From: Burkholderiales bacterium UBA4615
GTDB lineage: Bacteria; Pseudomonadota; Gammaproteobacteria; Burkholderiales; Burkholderiaceae_E
Direction of reading: 5' to 3'
NCBI GenBank assembly: GCA_002386465.1
Contig: DGIT01000140.1
Location: 89,203-153,202 of the forward strand
Length of the DNA stretch: 64,000 nucleotides
Both the position numbers and the translations under genes were made by a program. Shown piece after piece: positions 46,776 to 55,958 of the stretch. How positions within the stretch are numbered: position 1 is the stretch's first letter; the number at the start of each line of letters is the position of its first letter. The notes below the pieces were generated by a model. That model was not told the origin of the DNA, did not search any database, and saw only the letters and a program-made list of their open reading frames with translations.

Positions 46776-47382
46776 GGACGCATCCACCAGCGCGGTGGGC
46801 CTGGCCCGGCGCTCTGCCCTGCGTACAGCCAGGCGTGCAGCGCTTTGTGCGCTGCTGGGCGCCACCCTGCTGGTCGGCTGCGCCTCGCCCACGCCTCCAG
46901 TAGTCTCAGGCGGGCCCACCGACCTGCGCGAGTGGTCCGGCCGATTCGCGGTATCGCTCAAACCCGAGGGCACCGATAGCCGCGAAGAAGGCGGCGGCGG
47001 GCGGTTCATGCTCACCCGCGTGGCTTCTGAGCCCAAAGCATCACTGGAGCTCCAGCTGCTGTCTCCCTTCGGGCAGGTCATGGCCAGCGGGCAGCGGCGG
47101 CCTGACGGGCGCGCCACGCTGACCCTGGCCAACGGCAGCATGCTCCAGGCAGCCTCGCTCGATGCCGTGATCGAACAGGCACTCGGCTGGTCGCTCCCGG
47201 TGGAGCGCCTGACCGACTGGCTCGACGACCGCTTTGAAGAAGTCGTGTCCCGCGATGCTCAGGGGCAGGTCGTGTCAGCGCGCGACAGCGGCTGGCGCAT
47301 CCTGCGCGAGCCGCGCCGCTGGGAGCTTGAACGCAGCCAGCCCACCGGACGGCTGCGGGTCATCCTTGTTCTGGACAGGTAG
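46762..47382 (+). CDS. lolB: LolB, outer-membrane lipoprotein receptor
   Basis: 206 residues. The lipobox LVGC is near residue 40 after a positively charged n-region and a hydrophobic stretch. The LolB beta-barrel-like fold includes LREWSGRFAVSLKP, LELQLLSPFGQVMA and WSLPVERLTDWLDDR. It accepts lipoproteins from LolA and inserts them into the outer membrane. It is itself a lipoprotein. It overlaps the TPR gene by 14 bases and is followed four bases later by ispE, the usual lolB-ispE pair. Confidence 0.93.
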   Translation: MWRSEDASTSAVGLARRSALRTARRAALCALLGATLLVGCASPTPPVVSGGPTDLREWSGRFAVSLKPEGTDSREEGGGGRFMLTRVASEPKASLELQLLSPFGQVMASGQRRPDGRATLTLANGSMLQAASLDAVIEQALGWSLPVERLTDWLDDRFEEVVSRDAQGQVVSARDSGWRILREPRRWELERSQPTGRLRVILVLDR

Positions 47383-47386
47383 GCCC

Positions 47387-48274
47387 ATGACACCTGCGGA
47401 AATCCACGATGCCCCGGCACCAGCCAAGCTCAACCTTTTTTTGCATGTCACCGGCCGGCGCGCCGACGGCTACCACGAGCTCGAAACCGCCTTTCAGCTG
47501 ATCGACCTGCAAGACCGCGTACATCTGCGCCGTCGCGACGACGGGCAGATCACCCGCCTTAACCCGCTGCCCGATGTCCCCCCCGAGCAGGACCTCACCG
47601 TCCGGGCGGCCAGACTGCTGCAGCAACGGGGGGCGACCGGGTTCGGGGTCGACATCGGGCTGGACAAGCAGATTCCGATGGGCGGAGGCCTGGGCGGTGG
47701 CAGTTCGGACGCCGCCACGGTCCTGTTGGCACTCAATCGGCTCTGGGGCCTGGACAGACCGCAGGCCGAACTGGCCGAGCTGGGACTGGGACTGGGGGCC
47801 GATGTGCCGTTTTTCATCTTCGGACGCACCGCTCTGGCACGTGGCGTGGGCGAACAGCTTGAGCCGATCGAGCTGCCGCAGCGGTCCTTCGTGGTGATTG
47901 CGCCCCCGGTCGCCGTCCCGACGGCTAGCGTCTTTGGCGCTGCGGATTTGACACGGAACACGCCGCCCCTCAAAATCGACGGTTCTCTGGATGAGCGGAT
48001 CTGGCAGGGTCACAACGATCTGCAGCCGGTTGTCCTGAGGCGGTATCCGGCGGTGGCGTCGGCGCTCGCGGTCCTTTCAGACGCAGCGCGCTCGGCGGGG
48101 GTCAATCCCACACATGCCCGGATGTCGGGGTCGGGCGCTTGCGTATTTTGCCCGGCACCGTCGCATGCCATCGCAGACCGCATCGCGCAGCATGTTGCCA
48201 GGTTCGAAGTCGGGGCGGTTCGTGTGTGTCGCGGGCTGTCCAGACATCCGTTGGGGAGTCGCCAAGTTGGTTAA
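47387..48274 (+). CDS. ispE: 4-(cytidine 5'-diphospho)-2-C-methyl-erythritol kinase
   Basis: 295 residues from ATG 47387. MEP isoprenoid pathway enzyme of the GHMP kinase family. Motifs: [20 protein letters not shown] at the N-terminus, the ATP loop [19 protein letters not shown] and [13 protein letters not shown]. The C-terminal conserved segment is [10 protein letters not shown]. The stop TAA at 48272-48274 lies inside the tRNA-Gln gene, a 23-base overlap, so the last seven or so codons are also tRNA sequence. Confidence 0.96.
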   Translation: MTPAEIHDAPAPAKLNLFLHVTGRRADGYHELETAFQLIDLQDRVHLRRRDDGQITRLNPLPDVPPEQDLTVRAARLLQQRGATGFGVDIGLDKQIPMGGGLGGGSSDAATVLLALNRLWGLDRPQAELAELGLGLGADVPFFIFGRTALARGVGEQLEPIELPQRSFVVIAPPVAVPTASVFGAADLTRNTPPLKIDGSLDERIWQGHNDLQPVVLRRYPAVASALAVLSDAARSAGVNPTHARMSGSGACVFCPAPSHAIADRIAQHVARFEVGAVRVCRGLSRHPLGSRQVG

Positions 48275-48325
48275 GGCACCGGATTTTGATTCCGGCATGC
48301 GAGGGTTCGAGTCCTTCCTCCCCAG
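48252..48325 (+). tRNA. tRNA-Gln (anticodon TTG)
   Basis: A 74-base cloverleaf. Acceptor stem TGGGGAG pairs perfectly with CTCCCCA, and starting with T (U1-A72) is characteristic of tRNA-Gln. The D arm is GCCAAGTTGGTTAAGGC, the anticodon stem-loop CCGGA-TTTTGAT-TCCGG gives anticodon TTG, and the T arm has GGTTCGAGTCC. The encoded 3' end is CCC rather than CCA, so CCA completion by nucleotidyltransferase is needed. Its 5' part overlaps ispE. Confidence 0.96.
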
Positions 48326-48348
48326 CCCCCTTCTTCACGCAAGCACTC

Positions 48349-49335
48349 ATGCCTCCGTCCAATACCATGCAGCGTGATGCACTCCACCCGGAAGGCCTCA
48401 TGGTCTTCACCGGCAACGCCATTCCGCTGCTGGCCAGCGCCGTGGCCGAGCACCTGGGCATCGGGTTGGGCAAGGCCACCGTCGGTCGTTTCTCCGACGG
48501 CGAAGTCATGGTCGAGATTCTCGAAAACGTCCGCGGCAAGGATGTGTTCGTCCTGCAGTCCACCTGCGCGCCGACCAACGACAATCTGATGGAACTCATG
48601 GTCATGGTCGATGCGCTCAAGCGCGCCTCGGCCGGTCGCATCACCGCCGCACTGCCCTACTTCGGCTATGCCCGCCAGGACCGCCGGGTACGCTCCTCGC
48701 GGGTCGCCATCAGCGCCAAGGTCGTGGCCAACATGCTTGAAGTGGCCGGCGTCGACCGTGTGCTGACCATGGATCTGCATGCCGATCAGATCCAGGGCTT
48801 CTTCGATATCCCGGTCGACAACATCTATGCCGCACCAGTGCTGCTGGCCGACGTGGCCAGCCGCAAGCTCCAGGATCCGATCGTGGTCTCGCCCGACGTG
48901 GGTGGTGTGGTGCGCGCACGGGCATTGGCCAAGCGCCTGGACACCGATCTGGCGATCATCGACAAACGCCGTCCCAAGGCGAATGTCTCCGAGGTCATGA
49001 ACATCATCGGCGAAGTCCGCGGGCGCACCTGCGTGATCATGGACGACATGGTCGACACCGCCGGTACGCTCACCAAAGCGGCCGATGCCCTGAAAGAACG
49101 GGGCGCCACGCGAGTACTCGCGTACTGCACGCATCCGGTGCTTTCGGGCAACGCCGTCGAACGCGTCGACCGTTCCGCGCTCGACGAGCTCGTGGTCACC
49201 GACTCCATCCCACTGTCACTGGCCGGCCAGGCCAGCGACAAAATCCGTGTCATCAGCTGTGCGCAAATGCTCTCAGAGACCATCCTGCGCATCAACCGCG
49301 CCGACTCGGTGTCGTCTTTGTTCGTCGACGAGTAG
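48349..49335 (+). CDS. prs: Ribose-phosphate pyrophosphokinase
   Basis: 328 residues from the outer ATG 48349. Alternative ATGs are at 48367 and 48400; the last has GGAAGG four bases upstream and starts directly at MVFTGNA, so the true start is uncertain. PRPP synthase supplies purine, pyrimidine, NAD and histidine synthesis (hisG is in this window). Motifs: [20 protein letters not shown], the [11 protein letters not shown] flexible loop, [17 protein letters not shown] and the PRPP loop [15 protein letters not shown]. It follows tRNA-Gln by 23 bases. Confidence 0.96.
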   Translation: MPPSNTMQRDALHPEGLMVFTGNAIPLLASAVAEHLGIGLGKATVGRFSDGEVMVEILENVRGKDVFVLQSTCAPTNDNLMELMVMVDALKRASAGRITAALPYFGYARQDRRVRSSRVAISAKVVANMLEVAGVDRVLTMDLHADQIQGFFDIPVDNIYAAPVLLADVASRKLQDPIVVSPDVGGVVRARALAKRLDTDLAIIDKRRPKANVSEVMNIIGEVRGRTCVIMDDMVDTAGTLTKAADALKERGATRVLAYCTHPVLSGNAVERVDRSALDELVVTDSIPLSLAGQASDKIRVISCAQMLSETILRINRADSVSSLFVDE

Positions 49336-49357
49336 TTCATCGACGAGCCACCCCATT

Positions 49358-49421
49358 CCCCGCAGTGTGCGGGGTGAAATCGCCGCCCTCGTGCGGCACA
49401 GGTCCTTGCCTTCGGGCAGGG
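49358..49421 (+). promoter_or_regulatory. Three-hairpin leader between prs and rplY
   Basis: Three consecutive stems: CCCCGCA-GTG-TGCGGGG (49358-49374), GCCGC/GCGGC (49382-49397) and CCTTGCC-TTCG-GGCAGGG (49404-49421), the last with a stable TTCG tetraloop. No T-run follows. They may end or protect prs mRNA, or form a structured 5' leader for rplY. Confidence 0.55.
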
Positions 49422-49476
49422 TTGAAATGCCTGGCGCTCTGGTCGCGGAGCCCAGGAACTTTAGAAAGGAACTGCG

Positions 49477-50130
49477 ATGAAAGTAATCGCTACAGCACGT
49501 ACTGCGCAAGGATCGGGTGCGAGCCGCCGACTGCGCCGAGCCGCCAAGGTCCCGGGCATCATTTATGGTGGCAGCACCCAGCCCACGGCCATCGAGCTCG
49601 ACCACAACCCGCTCTACCATTCGCTGCGCGTCGAGGCTTTCCACTCGTCCCTGCTCGAAATGGAACTGGACGGCAAGAACGAACAGGTGCTGCTGCGTGA
49701 CGTGCAGTGGCATGCCTACAAACCGCAAGTGCTGCACATTGACTTCCAGCGTGTCGAGGCCGACACCCGGATTCACATGAAGGTGCCGCTGCACTTCACA
49801 CATCAGGACATCTCGCCTGCTGTGAAGGTGTCGGGCGCCATCGTGAGCCATGTACTCACCGAGATCGATATCACCTGCCTTGCGGCCCAGCTGCCCAAGT
49901 ACATTGAGGTCGATCTGTCAGGACTGACTGCCGGCCATCCGCTGCACCTGTCGTCAGTCAAGCTGCCCGAGGGCGTCAAGCCCGTGGTGCATGGCCGCGA
50001 TACCGACCCGGTGCTGGTCGTGGCAACGGTCAAGGGTGGCGGTGAAGCTGAAGAGCCGGCCGCCGCTGCTGCGAAGGCTGCTCCTGCTGCCAAAGCTGCG
50101 CCCGCAGCCAAGCCCGCCGGCAAGAAGTAA
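49477..50130 (+). CDS. rplY: Ribosomal protein L25 (CTC form)
   Basis: 217 residues. The N-terminal 5S rRNA-binding domain (ARTAQGSGASRRLRRAAKVPG, IIYGGSTQPTAIELDHNPLY) is followed by the C-terminal CTC beta domain (about 95-190). An Ala/Lys/Pro-rich tail (AAAKAAPAAKAAPAAKPAGKK in part) is low complexity and typical of betaproteobacterial L25. AGAAAGGA precedes ATG 49477. Order prs-rplY-pth is standard. Confidence 0.96.
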   Translation: MKVIATARTAQGSGASRRLRRAAKVPGIIYGGSTQPTAIELDHNPLYHSLRVEAFHSSLLEMELDGKNEQVLLRDVQWHAYKPQVLHIDFQRVEADTRIHMKVPLHFTHQDISPAVKVSGAIVSHVLTEIDITCLAAQLPKYIEVDLSGLTAGHPLHLSSVKLPEGVKPVVHGRDTDPVLVVATVKGGGEAEEPAAAAAKAAPAAKAAPAAKPAGKK

Positions 50131-50249
50131 CCGCTTGGGGCCTGTGCGCCCTCATTCAAGCGCCTGCAATCAAGCGGCTTGATTGAGTGCGTTCCTGCTG
50201 TGTCCGGGGACATTCGTCCTCTGGCACAGCCCCTCGCCCGATTCGATCC

Positions 50250-50846
50250 ATGACCACGATCCGGCTGATCGCAGGCCTGGGCAACCCGGGCACCGAACAC
50301 GAAACCGACCGGCACAATGCCGGGTTCTGGTTCGTCGACCGCATCGCTCGGGCACACGGAGCCACCTGGCGCAGTGAGTCGCGGTTTCACGGCGACGTGG
50401 CGCGTGCCCAGATCGGCAGCACGGATGTCTGGCTGCTCAAGCCCACCACCTACATGAACCGCTCAGGGCAGTCGGTATCATCGCTTGCACGCTTTTACCG
50501 CATCAGTCCGGCCGAAATACTCGTTGCCCACGACGAACTCGACCTCCCCCCTGGCACGGTCCGACTGAAACTCGGTGGGGGCAGTGGCGGGCACAACGGA
50601 CTCAAGGACATTTCCGCTGCGATGGGCGGGCCGCAATACTGGCGGCTGCGCATCGGCATCGGGCATCCGCGCGACCTTTACCCGGGGCGCGAAGTGATCG
50701 ACTTCGTGCTGGCAAGACCTTCGCGGGAAGAGCAGCAGTCGATCGACACCCGCATGGAGCTCGCGCTGGATCAGGTCCCAGCCTTGACGCAAGGCCATTT
50801 CGAGCGGGCAGGCCAGCGTCTGCATACCCAAGCTCGCACTTCATGA
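50250..50846 (+). CDS. pth: Peptidyl-tRNA hydrolase
   Basis: 198 residues from ATG 50250. It recycles tRNA from stalled peptidyl-tRNA. Motifs: IAGLGNPGTEHETDRHNAGF with the catalytic His, KPTTYMNRSGQSV, and HDELDLPPGTVRLKLGGGSG with the catalytic Asp. C-terminal lid YPGREVIDFVLARPSREE. The longer frame from 50187 has no similarity. The 119-base gap after rplY shows no other gene. Confidence 0.96.
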   Translation: MTTIRLIAGLGNPGTEHETDRHNAGFWFVDRIARAHGATWRSESRFHGDVARAQIGSTDVWLLKPTTYMNRSGQSVSSLARFYRISPAEILVAHDELDLPPGTVRLKLGGGSGGHNGLKDISAAMGGPQYWRLRIGIGHPRDLYPGREVIDFVLARPSREEQQSIDTRMELALDQVPALTQGHFERAGQRLHTQARTS

Positions 50847-50886
50847 CTGGCACGGCGGAGCGCGCCGGCATCGCTCTGGCAGCCTG

Positions 50887-52008
50887 ATGCGCACCCTACG
50901 CGCACTGAGGCTGCTGGCGGGGCCTGCTGCGCGCATGCAAATCGCCCGGCACGGACTGCAGCCACAGGATGTGGCTGGTGTCGCGGCTGCCGCAGGCGGG
51001 CCGAAAGGCCTGGCCTTCCTGCACCTGGACACCTGGCTCTTTGGTGAATGGTTGGCGCAGTCAGAGCGGCCACGCCTGCTGGCCGGCGCATCCATCGGCG
51101 CCTGGCGAATGGCTGCCGCGGTACACCCCGACGGTCCTGCCGCCACCGCTCGGCTGGGCGAGGCCTATCTCGAATGTCAGCGCTATCGCCTTCAGCCTCC
51201 CACGCATGAGGTCTCGCAGGCCTGCGCCCAGGTGGTCGATGCCATGCTCGGCCCGGTGCCCGCCTTCATCAATGGTGCGTCCCGCAGCCATACCCTGGCG
51301 GTCATCACGGCCCGCGCCCGCGGCGCGCTCTCGCGTGATGCACGCAAGCGCGACTTCATCCGCCCGGCGCTCGCCAATCTGATCTCGCGCAATCGGCTCG
51401 GGGCGCATCTGCAGCGGGTCGTGTTCGAGCATCGCGGCGCTGCCAACCCGCTTGAAGTGCCTTCAGGCGCAGGGCTGAAAGAGCTCATTGCCTCCGACAA
51501 CGATCCCTTCGACACCGTGCAGGTGCCACTGCACGCACACAATGTCGCCCAGGCACTTCTGGCGTCGGGCAGTATTCCGCTGGTGGCACAGGCCGTGGTC
51601 AATCCTGCCGACGCGCCCACAGGGCAGTACTGGGATGGCGGGCTGATCGACTATCACCTGTTGCTCAACTGGAGCCGTCTGGACGGGCTTGTGCTGTATC
51701 CGCACTTTGCGCCGTACCTCACTGCAGGCTGGCTCGACAAATCTCTGCCCTGGCGGCGCGCGGCCCAACGCGGCGCCTCAGCCGCGCTCAGTCGCATGGT
51801 GCTCGCCGTGCCCTCGCCAGAGTTGCTCGCGAAGCTGCCGGGCGGAAAACTGCCTGATCGCCGCGATTTTCATGTGCACGGCCTGGACCATGACCGCCGT
51901 ATTCGACGGTGGCGTCAGGCCATGGCCGAATGTGAAGCGATGGTCGATGACCTCGCCGGGTTCATCCGGCATCCCGACCCATCCCGGCTGGAGCCACTCG
52001 AAGCATGA
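50887..52008 (+). CDS. Patatin-like phospholipase
   Basis: 373 residues. The nucleophile motif GxSxG is in LLAGASIGAWRMAAAV and the partner Asp in QYWDGGLIDYHLL (DGG/DG motif), so the Ser-Asp dyad is intact. The oxyanion-type glycine motif is AAGGPKGLAFLHL. Likely acts on phospholipids or other acyl esters in the cytoplasm or at the inner membrane; no signal peptide is evident. Its stop overlaps the start of the VanZ-like gene (ATGA). No clear Shine-Dalgarno. Confidence 0.88.
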   Translation: MRTLRALRLLAGPAARMQIARHGLQPQDVAGVAAAAGGPKGLAFLHLDTWLFGEWLAQSERPRLLAGASIGAWRMAAAVHPDGPAATARLGEAYLECQRYRLQPPTHEVSQACAQVVDAMLGPVPAFINGASRSHTLAVITARARGALSRDARKRDFIRPALANLISRNRLGAHLQRVVFEHRGAANPLEVPSGAGLKELIASDNDPFDTVQVPLHAHNVAQALLASGSIPLVAQAVVNPADAPTGQYWDGGLIDYHLLLNWSRLDGLVLYPHFAPYLTAGWLDKSLPWRRAAQRGASAALSRMVLAVPSPELLAKLPGGKLPDRRDFHVHGLDHDRRIRRWRQAMAECEAMVDDLAGFIRHPDPSRLEPLEA

Positions 52009-53207
52009 GGCGCACGCGCGGCAAAGCCTCGGGCCGATGGCATCTCATCGATCTCGCCATCGTGGCAATCGCAGCAGGCATCGTCTATGCGAGCCTGGCG
52101 CGCCCCGGACGGATCGACTGCGCTCACGCTCTCTCCGGGCTGCTGCGCGAATCGGTGCACGTGTCCGGCTCAGATCTGATCGGCAATGTGTTCGCCTACC
52201 TCCTGCTGGGTGGCGCGCTCGGATTGGCATGGCGCAGGCGCTCAGCGAGTGCGCTGGCAGGGGCAAGGCTGCGCGCGGGCCTGAGCGCCGTGGCCCTGTG
52301 CGCCCTGCTCTCCTTTTTGATGGAAGCAGCGCAAGCCTGCATGAGTGGCCGCGTGTCTTCGGGCATCGACCTGATCAACAACACGCTGGGCGCTGCGCTC
52401 GGCTGGCTAAGTGCGGTCTACCTTGCGCCGCTATGGCCGCGTGTGGCGCGCGCGCTTGCGCCCACTGCGCCCCAGCAGCGCATGCTCGCTGTGGTGGCAC
52501 TGGCTGCACTCGCCTGGCTGGCTGCGCGCAGCGCGCCCTGGCTGCCACGGCTCGAGTTGCATGCCGCACGTGCGCGTGCAGTCGAAATGGCCCACATGAT
52601 GGGTGCCCTTACGCTGCCGCAGCCCGCTTCATTCGCACGCGACGCCACGCAGTTCCTGGCACTCACCCTGGGTCTGACGCTGCCATGGCAGACCCGATGG
52701 CCGGCGGTCATGGCCATCACCCTGGCCGTGGGCAGTGCGCTTGCGGCCAGCCTGGTGGTGGCACGGCCCGCACTGGGCTACACCGCCTGGTGGGCCTTGC
52801 CCGCTGCGGGTCTGCTGGCCGTCGGCTTGTCCGGCCTCACAGCCCGGGTGCGCGGTGTGCTCATCCTGATCGTCGCCCTGGTGGCCGTGATGATGTTCGA
52901 ACTGCGCCCGGGCACAGGGCCTGCGCGCGAGTTCAGCTGGCGCCTGCTCGTCCTGCACGGGAACGCGATCGCGGGCATGCAGACGGCCGCCTTTTTCGTG
53001 TGGTTCGGCATGACGTTCGCCGCGGCCGGTCGGGTCGTGGGTGGCCCGATGTGGCTGTGGGTTGCCTTGTCCCCGGTGCTGCTGGGCGCCCTCGAATGGC
53101 TGCAGACATTCACACCCGGACGCACACCCGATCTGTCTCCTCCAGTGCTGGGGTGCGCGGGCGCGGCGCTTGCGGCGGGGCTCTTGAGTTCGAGCAAGGG
53201 GCGCTGA
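52005..53207 (+). CDS. VanZ-like multi-spanning membrane protein
   Basis: 400 residues with about nine to ten hydrophobic segments. The VanZ signature (residues about 50-130) is seen as DLIGNVFAYLLLGGALGLA, EAAQACMSGRVSSGIDLINN and TLGAALGWLSAVYLAP, with the conserved E, R, D and N. Extra helices follow, and a second partial copy near the C-terminus (LGALEWLQTFTPGRTPDLSP) suggests an internal duplication. VanZ proteins are linked to glycopeptide resistance and envelope stress but have no known biochemical activity. Translationally coupled to the patatin gene. Confidence 0.85.
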   Translation: MRRTRGKASGRWHLIDLAIVAIAAGIVYASLARPGRIDCAHALSGLLRESVHVSGSDLIGNVFAYLLLGGALGLAWRRRSASALAGARLRAGLSAVALCALLSFLMEAAQACMSGRVSSGIDLINNTLGAALGWLSAVYLAPLWPRVARALAPTAPQQRMLAVVALAALAWLAARSAPWLPRLELHAARARAVEMAHMMGALTLPQPASFARDATQFLALTLGLTLPWQTRWPAVMAITLAVGSALAASLVVARPALGYTAWWALPAAGLLAVGLSGLTARVRGVLILIVALVAVMMFELRPGTGPAREFSWRLLVLHGNAIAGMQTAAFFVWFGMTFAAAGRVVGGPMWLWVALSPVLLGALEWLQTFTPGRTPDLSPPVLGCAGAALAAGLLSSSKGR

Positions 53208-53314
53208 GTGCAGGTGCTCTCACTGCGGTGGCCCGATTCGCCTTCCCGCTGCACCGGGGCGCGATCGAAACCCGCTCGTCGTACACTCACCGGCCTCAAA
53301 CCCTCACTTCCGAC

Positions 53315-53956
53315 ATGAAACGCATCCTTCGCCCCCTGATGCTGCGTACCGCGTGTGTGCTGTCCACCCTGATCACTGCAGGCCTGCTTCCATGGTCTGC
53401 AAGCCATGCGCAAACGGCTGCAGCAACGCCTGGCGCCTCGGTGACCAAGGCTGCGGCCGGCACCGACAACAAACTTGCGCTCGCCCGAGTCGCCAGGGTC
53501 ACGGCGGTGGTCGAATCCAAGGACGATGCCGCCCGCAGTCTTGTGCTGCGCGGCCCGCGCGGGCGCACGCTCGCGGTCACGGCAAACGAGGGGGTCAGCA
53601 ATTTCGACGCCATCAAGGTGGGCGACAAAGTCAGCGCCAAAGTCAGCGAGGCCGCCACGGTATCGGTGCGCAAAGGGGGCGATGGCATCCGCGAGAGCGC
53701 CGTGCGCGAAGGCGTGGCCAGTAGCGCAGGAGACGCGGGCGCCGGTGCGGCTGCAGCCCGCATGACCACGGTGGTCGCCAACGTCTGGGCGATCGATCGC
53801 AAGAAGCAGGTGCTGTCGCTGCGCGGCCCGAAGGGCAACGTCACCGACGTCGTGGTCAATGACCCTGCGAGCCTGAAGGGGCTGGCCATCGGTGATCAAC
53901 TCGAAGTGAAATACGTCGAGGCGGTCGCGCTGGGCATCACCCGTTTGCCGAAGTAA
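53315..53956 (+). CDS. Exported protein with DUF5666-like repeats
   Basis: 213 residues from ATG 53315. Signal peptide ends around SASHAQTAA. Two related beta segments: [20 protein letters not shown] followed by [11 protein letters not shown], and [20 protein letters not shown] followed by [10 protein letters not shown] and [14 protein letters not shown]. This is the OB-like pattern of DUF5666 domains. Function is unknown. A TACACT at 53282 is a possible -10 box. It is 13 bases before ychF, which is probably transcribed with it. Confidence 0.75.
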   Translation: MKRILRPLMLRTACVLSTLITAGLLPWSASHAQTAAATPGASVTKAAAGTDNKLALARVARVTAVVESKDDAARSLVLRGPRGRTLAVTANEGVSNFDAIKVGDKVSAKVSEAATVSVRKGGDGIRESAVREGVASSAGDAGAGAAAARMTTVVANVWAIDRKKQVLSLRGPKGNVTDVVVNDPASLKGLAIGDQLEVKYVEAVALGITRLPK

Positions 53957-53969
53957 ACCTGGAGTTCAC

Positions 53970-55064
53970 ATGTCTTTGCAATGCGGCATCGTCGGTCTGC
54001 CCAACGTCGGCAAGTCCACGCTCTTCAACGCGCTTACCAAGGCCGGCATCGCCGCCGAAAACTACCCGTTTTGCACGATCGAGCCGAACGTTGGCATCGT
54101 CGAGGTGCCCGATCCGCGCCTGGGTGCGCTGGCGGGCATCGTCAAGCCCGAGCGGGTCATGCCCGCCACCGTCGAGTTCGTCGACATTGCGGGCTTAGTG
54201 GCCGGTGCGTCCAAGGGCGAAGGCCTGGGCAACCAGTTTCTGGCCAACATCCGCGAAACCGATGCCATCGTGCATGTGGTGCGCTGCTTCGAAGACGAGA
54301 ATGTGGTGCATGTCTCGGGCCGGGTCGATCCGCTTTCCGACATCGAGGTGATCAACACCGAGCTGGCCCTGGCCGATATGGCCACGGTCGAAAAGACCCA
54401 CGCCAAATACACCAAGCAGGCGCGCGCAGGCGGTGACAAGGAAGCTGCACGGCTGGTGGCCGTGCTCGAAAAATGCCTGGTGGTTTTGAATGAAGCCAGG
54501 CCAGTGCGCTCACTGGACCTGTACGAAGAAGAGAAAGCTCTCATCAAACCCCTGTGCCTGATCACCGCCAAGCCCACCATGTACGTGGCCAACGTGCGCG
54601 ACAACGGGTTTGAAAACAACCCGCACCTCGATGCCGTGAAAAAAATGGCCGAGGCGGAAAAATCCGTGGTGGTGCCAGTGTGTGCCGCCATTGAAGCCGA
54701 GATCGGCGACATGGACGACGCCGACAAGGCAGTCTTCCTAGCCGACATGGGCATGACCGAACCGGGGCTCAATCGCGTGATCCGCGCAGCCTTCACACTG
54801 CTGGGTCTGCAGACCTATTTCACCGCAGGCGTGAAGGAAGTGCGCGCCTGGACGGTACGGGTCGGCGCTACCGCCCCCCAAGCAGCCGCGGTGATCCACA
54901 CCGACTTCGAAAAAGGCTTCATCCGCGCCGAGACCATCGCCTACGACGACTACATCACCTGCAAAGGCGAGAGCGGCGCGAAAGAGAAAGGCAAGATGCG
55001 ACTGGAGGGTAAGGACTATGTGGTGCATGACGGCGATGTCATGCACTTCCGCTTCAACGTCTGA
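53970..55064 (+). CDS. ychF: Redox-regulated ATPase YchF (OLA1 family)
   Basis: 364 residues. P-loop [18 protein letters not shown], switch [16 protein letters not shown] and the NVRDNG segment (the usual NxxE in this family, instead of NKxD) explain ATP rather than GTP preference. The C-terminal TGS domain includes [14 protein letters not shown] and [17 protein letters not shown]. It binds ribosomes and affects stress translation. Ends at the convergent methyltransferase gene after a hairpin. Confidence 0.97.
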   Translation: MSLQCGIVGLPNVGKSTLFNALTKAGIAAENYPFCTIEPNVGIVEVPDPRLGALAGIVKPERVMPATVEFVDIAGLVAGASKGEGLGNQFLANIRETDAIVHVVRCFEDENVVHVSGRVDPLSDIEVINTELALADMATVEKTHAKYTKQARAGGDKEAARLVAVLEKCLVVLNEARPVRSLDLYEEEKALIKPLCLITAKPTMYVANVRDNGFENNPHLDAVKKMAEAEKSVVVPVCAAIEAEIGDMDDADKAVFLADMGMTEPGLNRVIRAAFTLLGLQTYFTAGVKEVRAWTVRVGATAPQAAAVIHTDFEKGFIRAETIAYDDYITCKGESGAKEKGKMRLEGKDYVVHDGDVMHFRFNV

Positions 55065-55135
55065 CGGTCGGGGCGGATTTCGGCGGTCCTCGCGGGACCT
55101 CTTCGGAATCGCAGCCTTAAGCGGCTCGGAGGTCT

Positions 55136-55157
55136 GATTCCACTTCGATGCGGAATC
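55136..55157. terminator. Hairpin in the convergent ychF/methyltransferase gap
   Basis: GATTCC...GGAATC forms a 6-bp stem (8 pairs with one mismatch) around TTCGAT. No long T-run is present on either side, so this is a weak bidirectional terminator candidate. Confidence 0.35.
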
Positions 55158-55166
55158 ATGAATGAA

Positions 55167-55895
55167 TCAGTCCCGCTTGCGGAACACCACAACATGTTGC
55201 CAGGGCAGAGTGCTCACCGTGCGCTCCCAGTCCAGAGTAAAGACCGCGGCCTCGCGCTTGATCTGCGCCTCGCTCATCTTGTGCAGCGGCTTGATCGGCA
55301 CGGTCGGGTCCTCGGCCTTGTACTCGACGAAAACAATGCGGCCGCCTGGCTTGAGGGCCTTCATGATGCTGGCCATGATCTCGTACGGGTAGGAAAGCTC
55401 GTGGTAGACGTCGACCATGATTGCTAGATCGACCGACGACGCGGGCAGCCTGACGTCGTCAACGCTGCCAAGCCGCGCCTCGATCTGCGTCAGCCCGCTG
55501 CGCTTCACGCCCGCCTGCAGCAGACTGATCATCTCTGGCTGCAGATCGACAGCCCAAACTTTGCCGCCCGGCATCACTGCCTGCGCCATTCGCCGCGACA
55601 GGTAACCCGTGCCCGCGCCGATATCGGCCACCACCATGCCAGCCTGCAGTTGGAGTGCGGCCAGCAAAAGGTCGGTGCGCTCTTCGCGATCACGCTCTGC
55701 GCGCTCGAGCCAGGCGGCGCCCTGCCAGCCCATCACTGCCGAGATCTCGCGCCCCATGTAGCGCTTGCCGATGCCGTCTGCGCTGGCAGTCATGGGGCTG
55801 TAGCGCTCTGAGGAAGCAGCGGATTGAGCGAGCGCCGTGCTGTTTGCCAGCAGCAACGCGACCCAAATGGTCCGCCAAAAAAATGGATGCGTCAT
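55167..55895 (-). CDS. SAM-methyltransferase-fold protein with a signal peptide
   Basis: 242 residues. The Rossmann motif I is VVADIGAGTGYLSRRMAQAV and motif II AVDLQPEM; motif III/IV DLAIMVDVYHELSYPY; and PGGRIVFVEYKAED. So the fold is a class I methyltransferase. The N-terminus (FFWRTIWVALLLANSTALAQ) is a signal peptide with an AxA-type site. Export of a SAM-dependent enzyme is unexpected, since SAM is cytoplasmic. Alternative: a later start would be needed for a cytoplasmic form. It is convergent with ychF. Confidence 0.75.
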   Translation of the reverse strand: MTHPFFWRTIWVALLLANSTALAQSAASSERYSPMTASADGIGKRYMGREISAVMGWQGAAWLERAERDREERTDLLLAALQLQAGMVVADIGAGTGYLSRRMAQAVMPGGKVWAVDLQPEMISLLQAGVKRSGLTQIEARLGSVDDVRLPASSVDLAIMVDVYHELSYPYEIMASIMKALKPGGRIVFVEYKAEDPTVPIKPLHKMSEAQIKREAAVFTLDWERTVSTLPWQHVVVFRKRD

Positions 55896-55958
55896 CGCGT
55901 TGCTAGAGCTAAGCCGCCGGCCTTTGCTGATGAAGGCAACGGTAGCCTTTCGTGCAAG

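Noticed and set aside
51689..53314. Long upstream extension of the small exported DUF5666-like protein
   Set aside because: It runs out of frame through the patatin and VanZ-like genes. A proper signal peptide begins only at ATG 53315.
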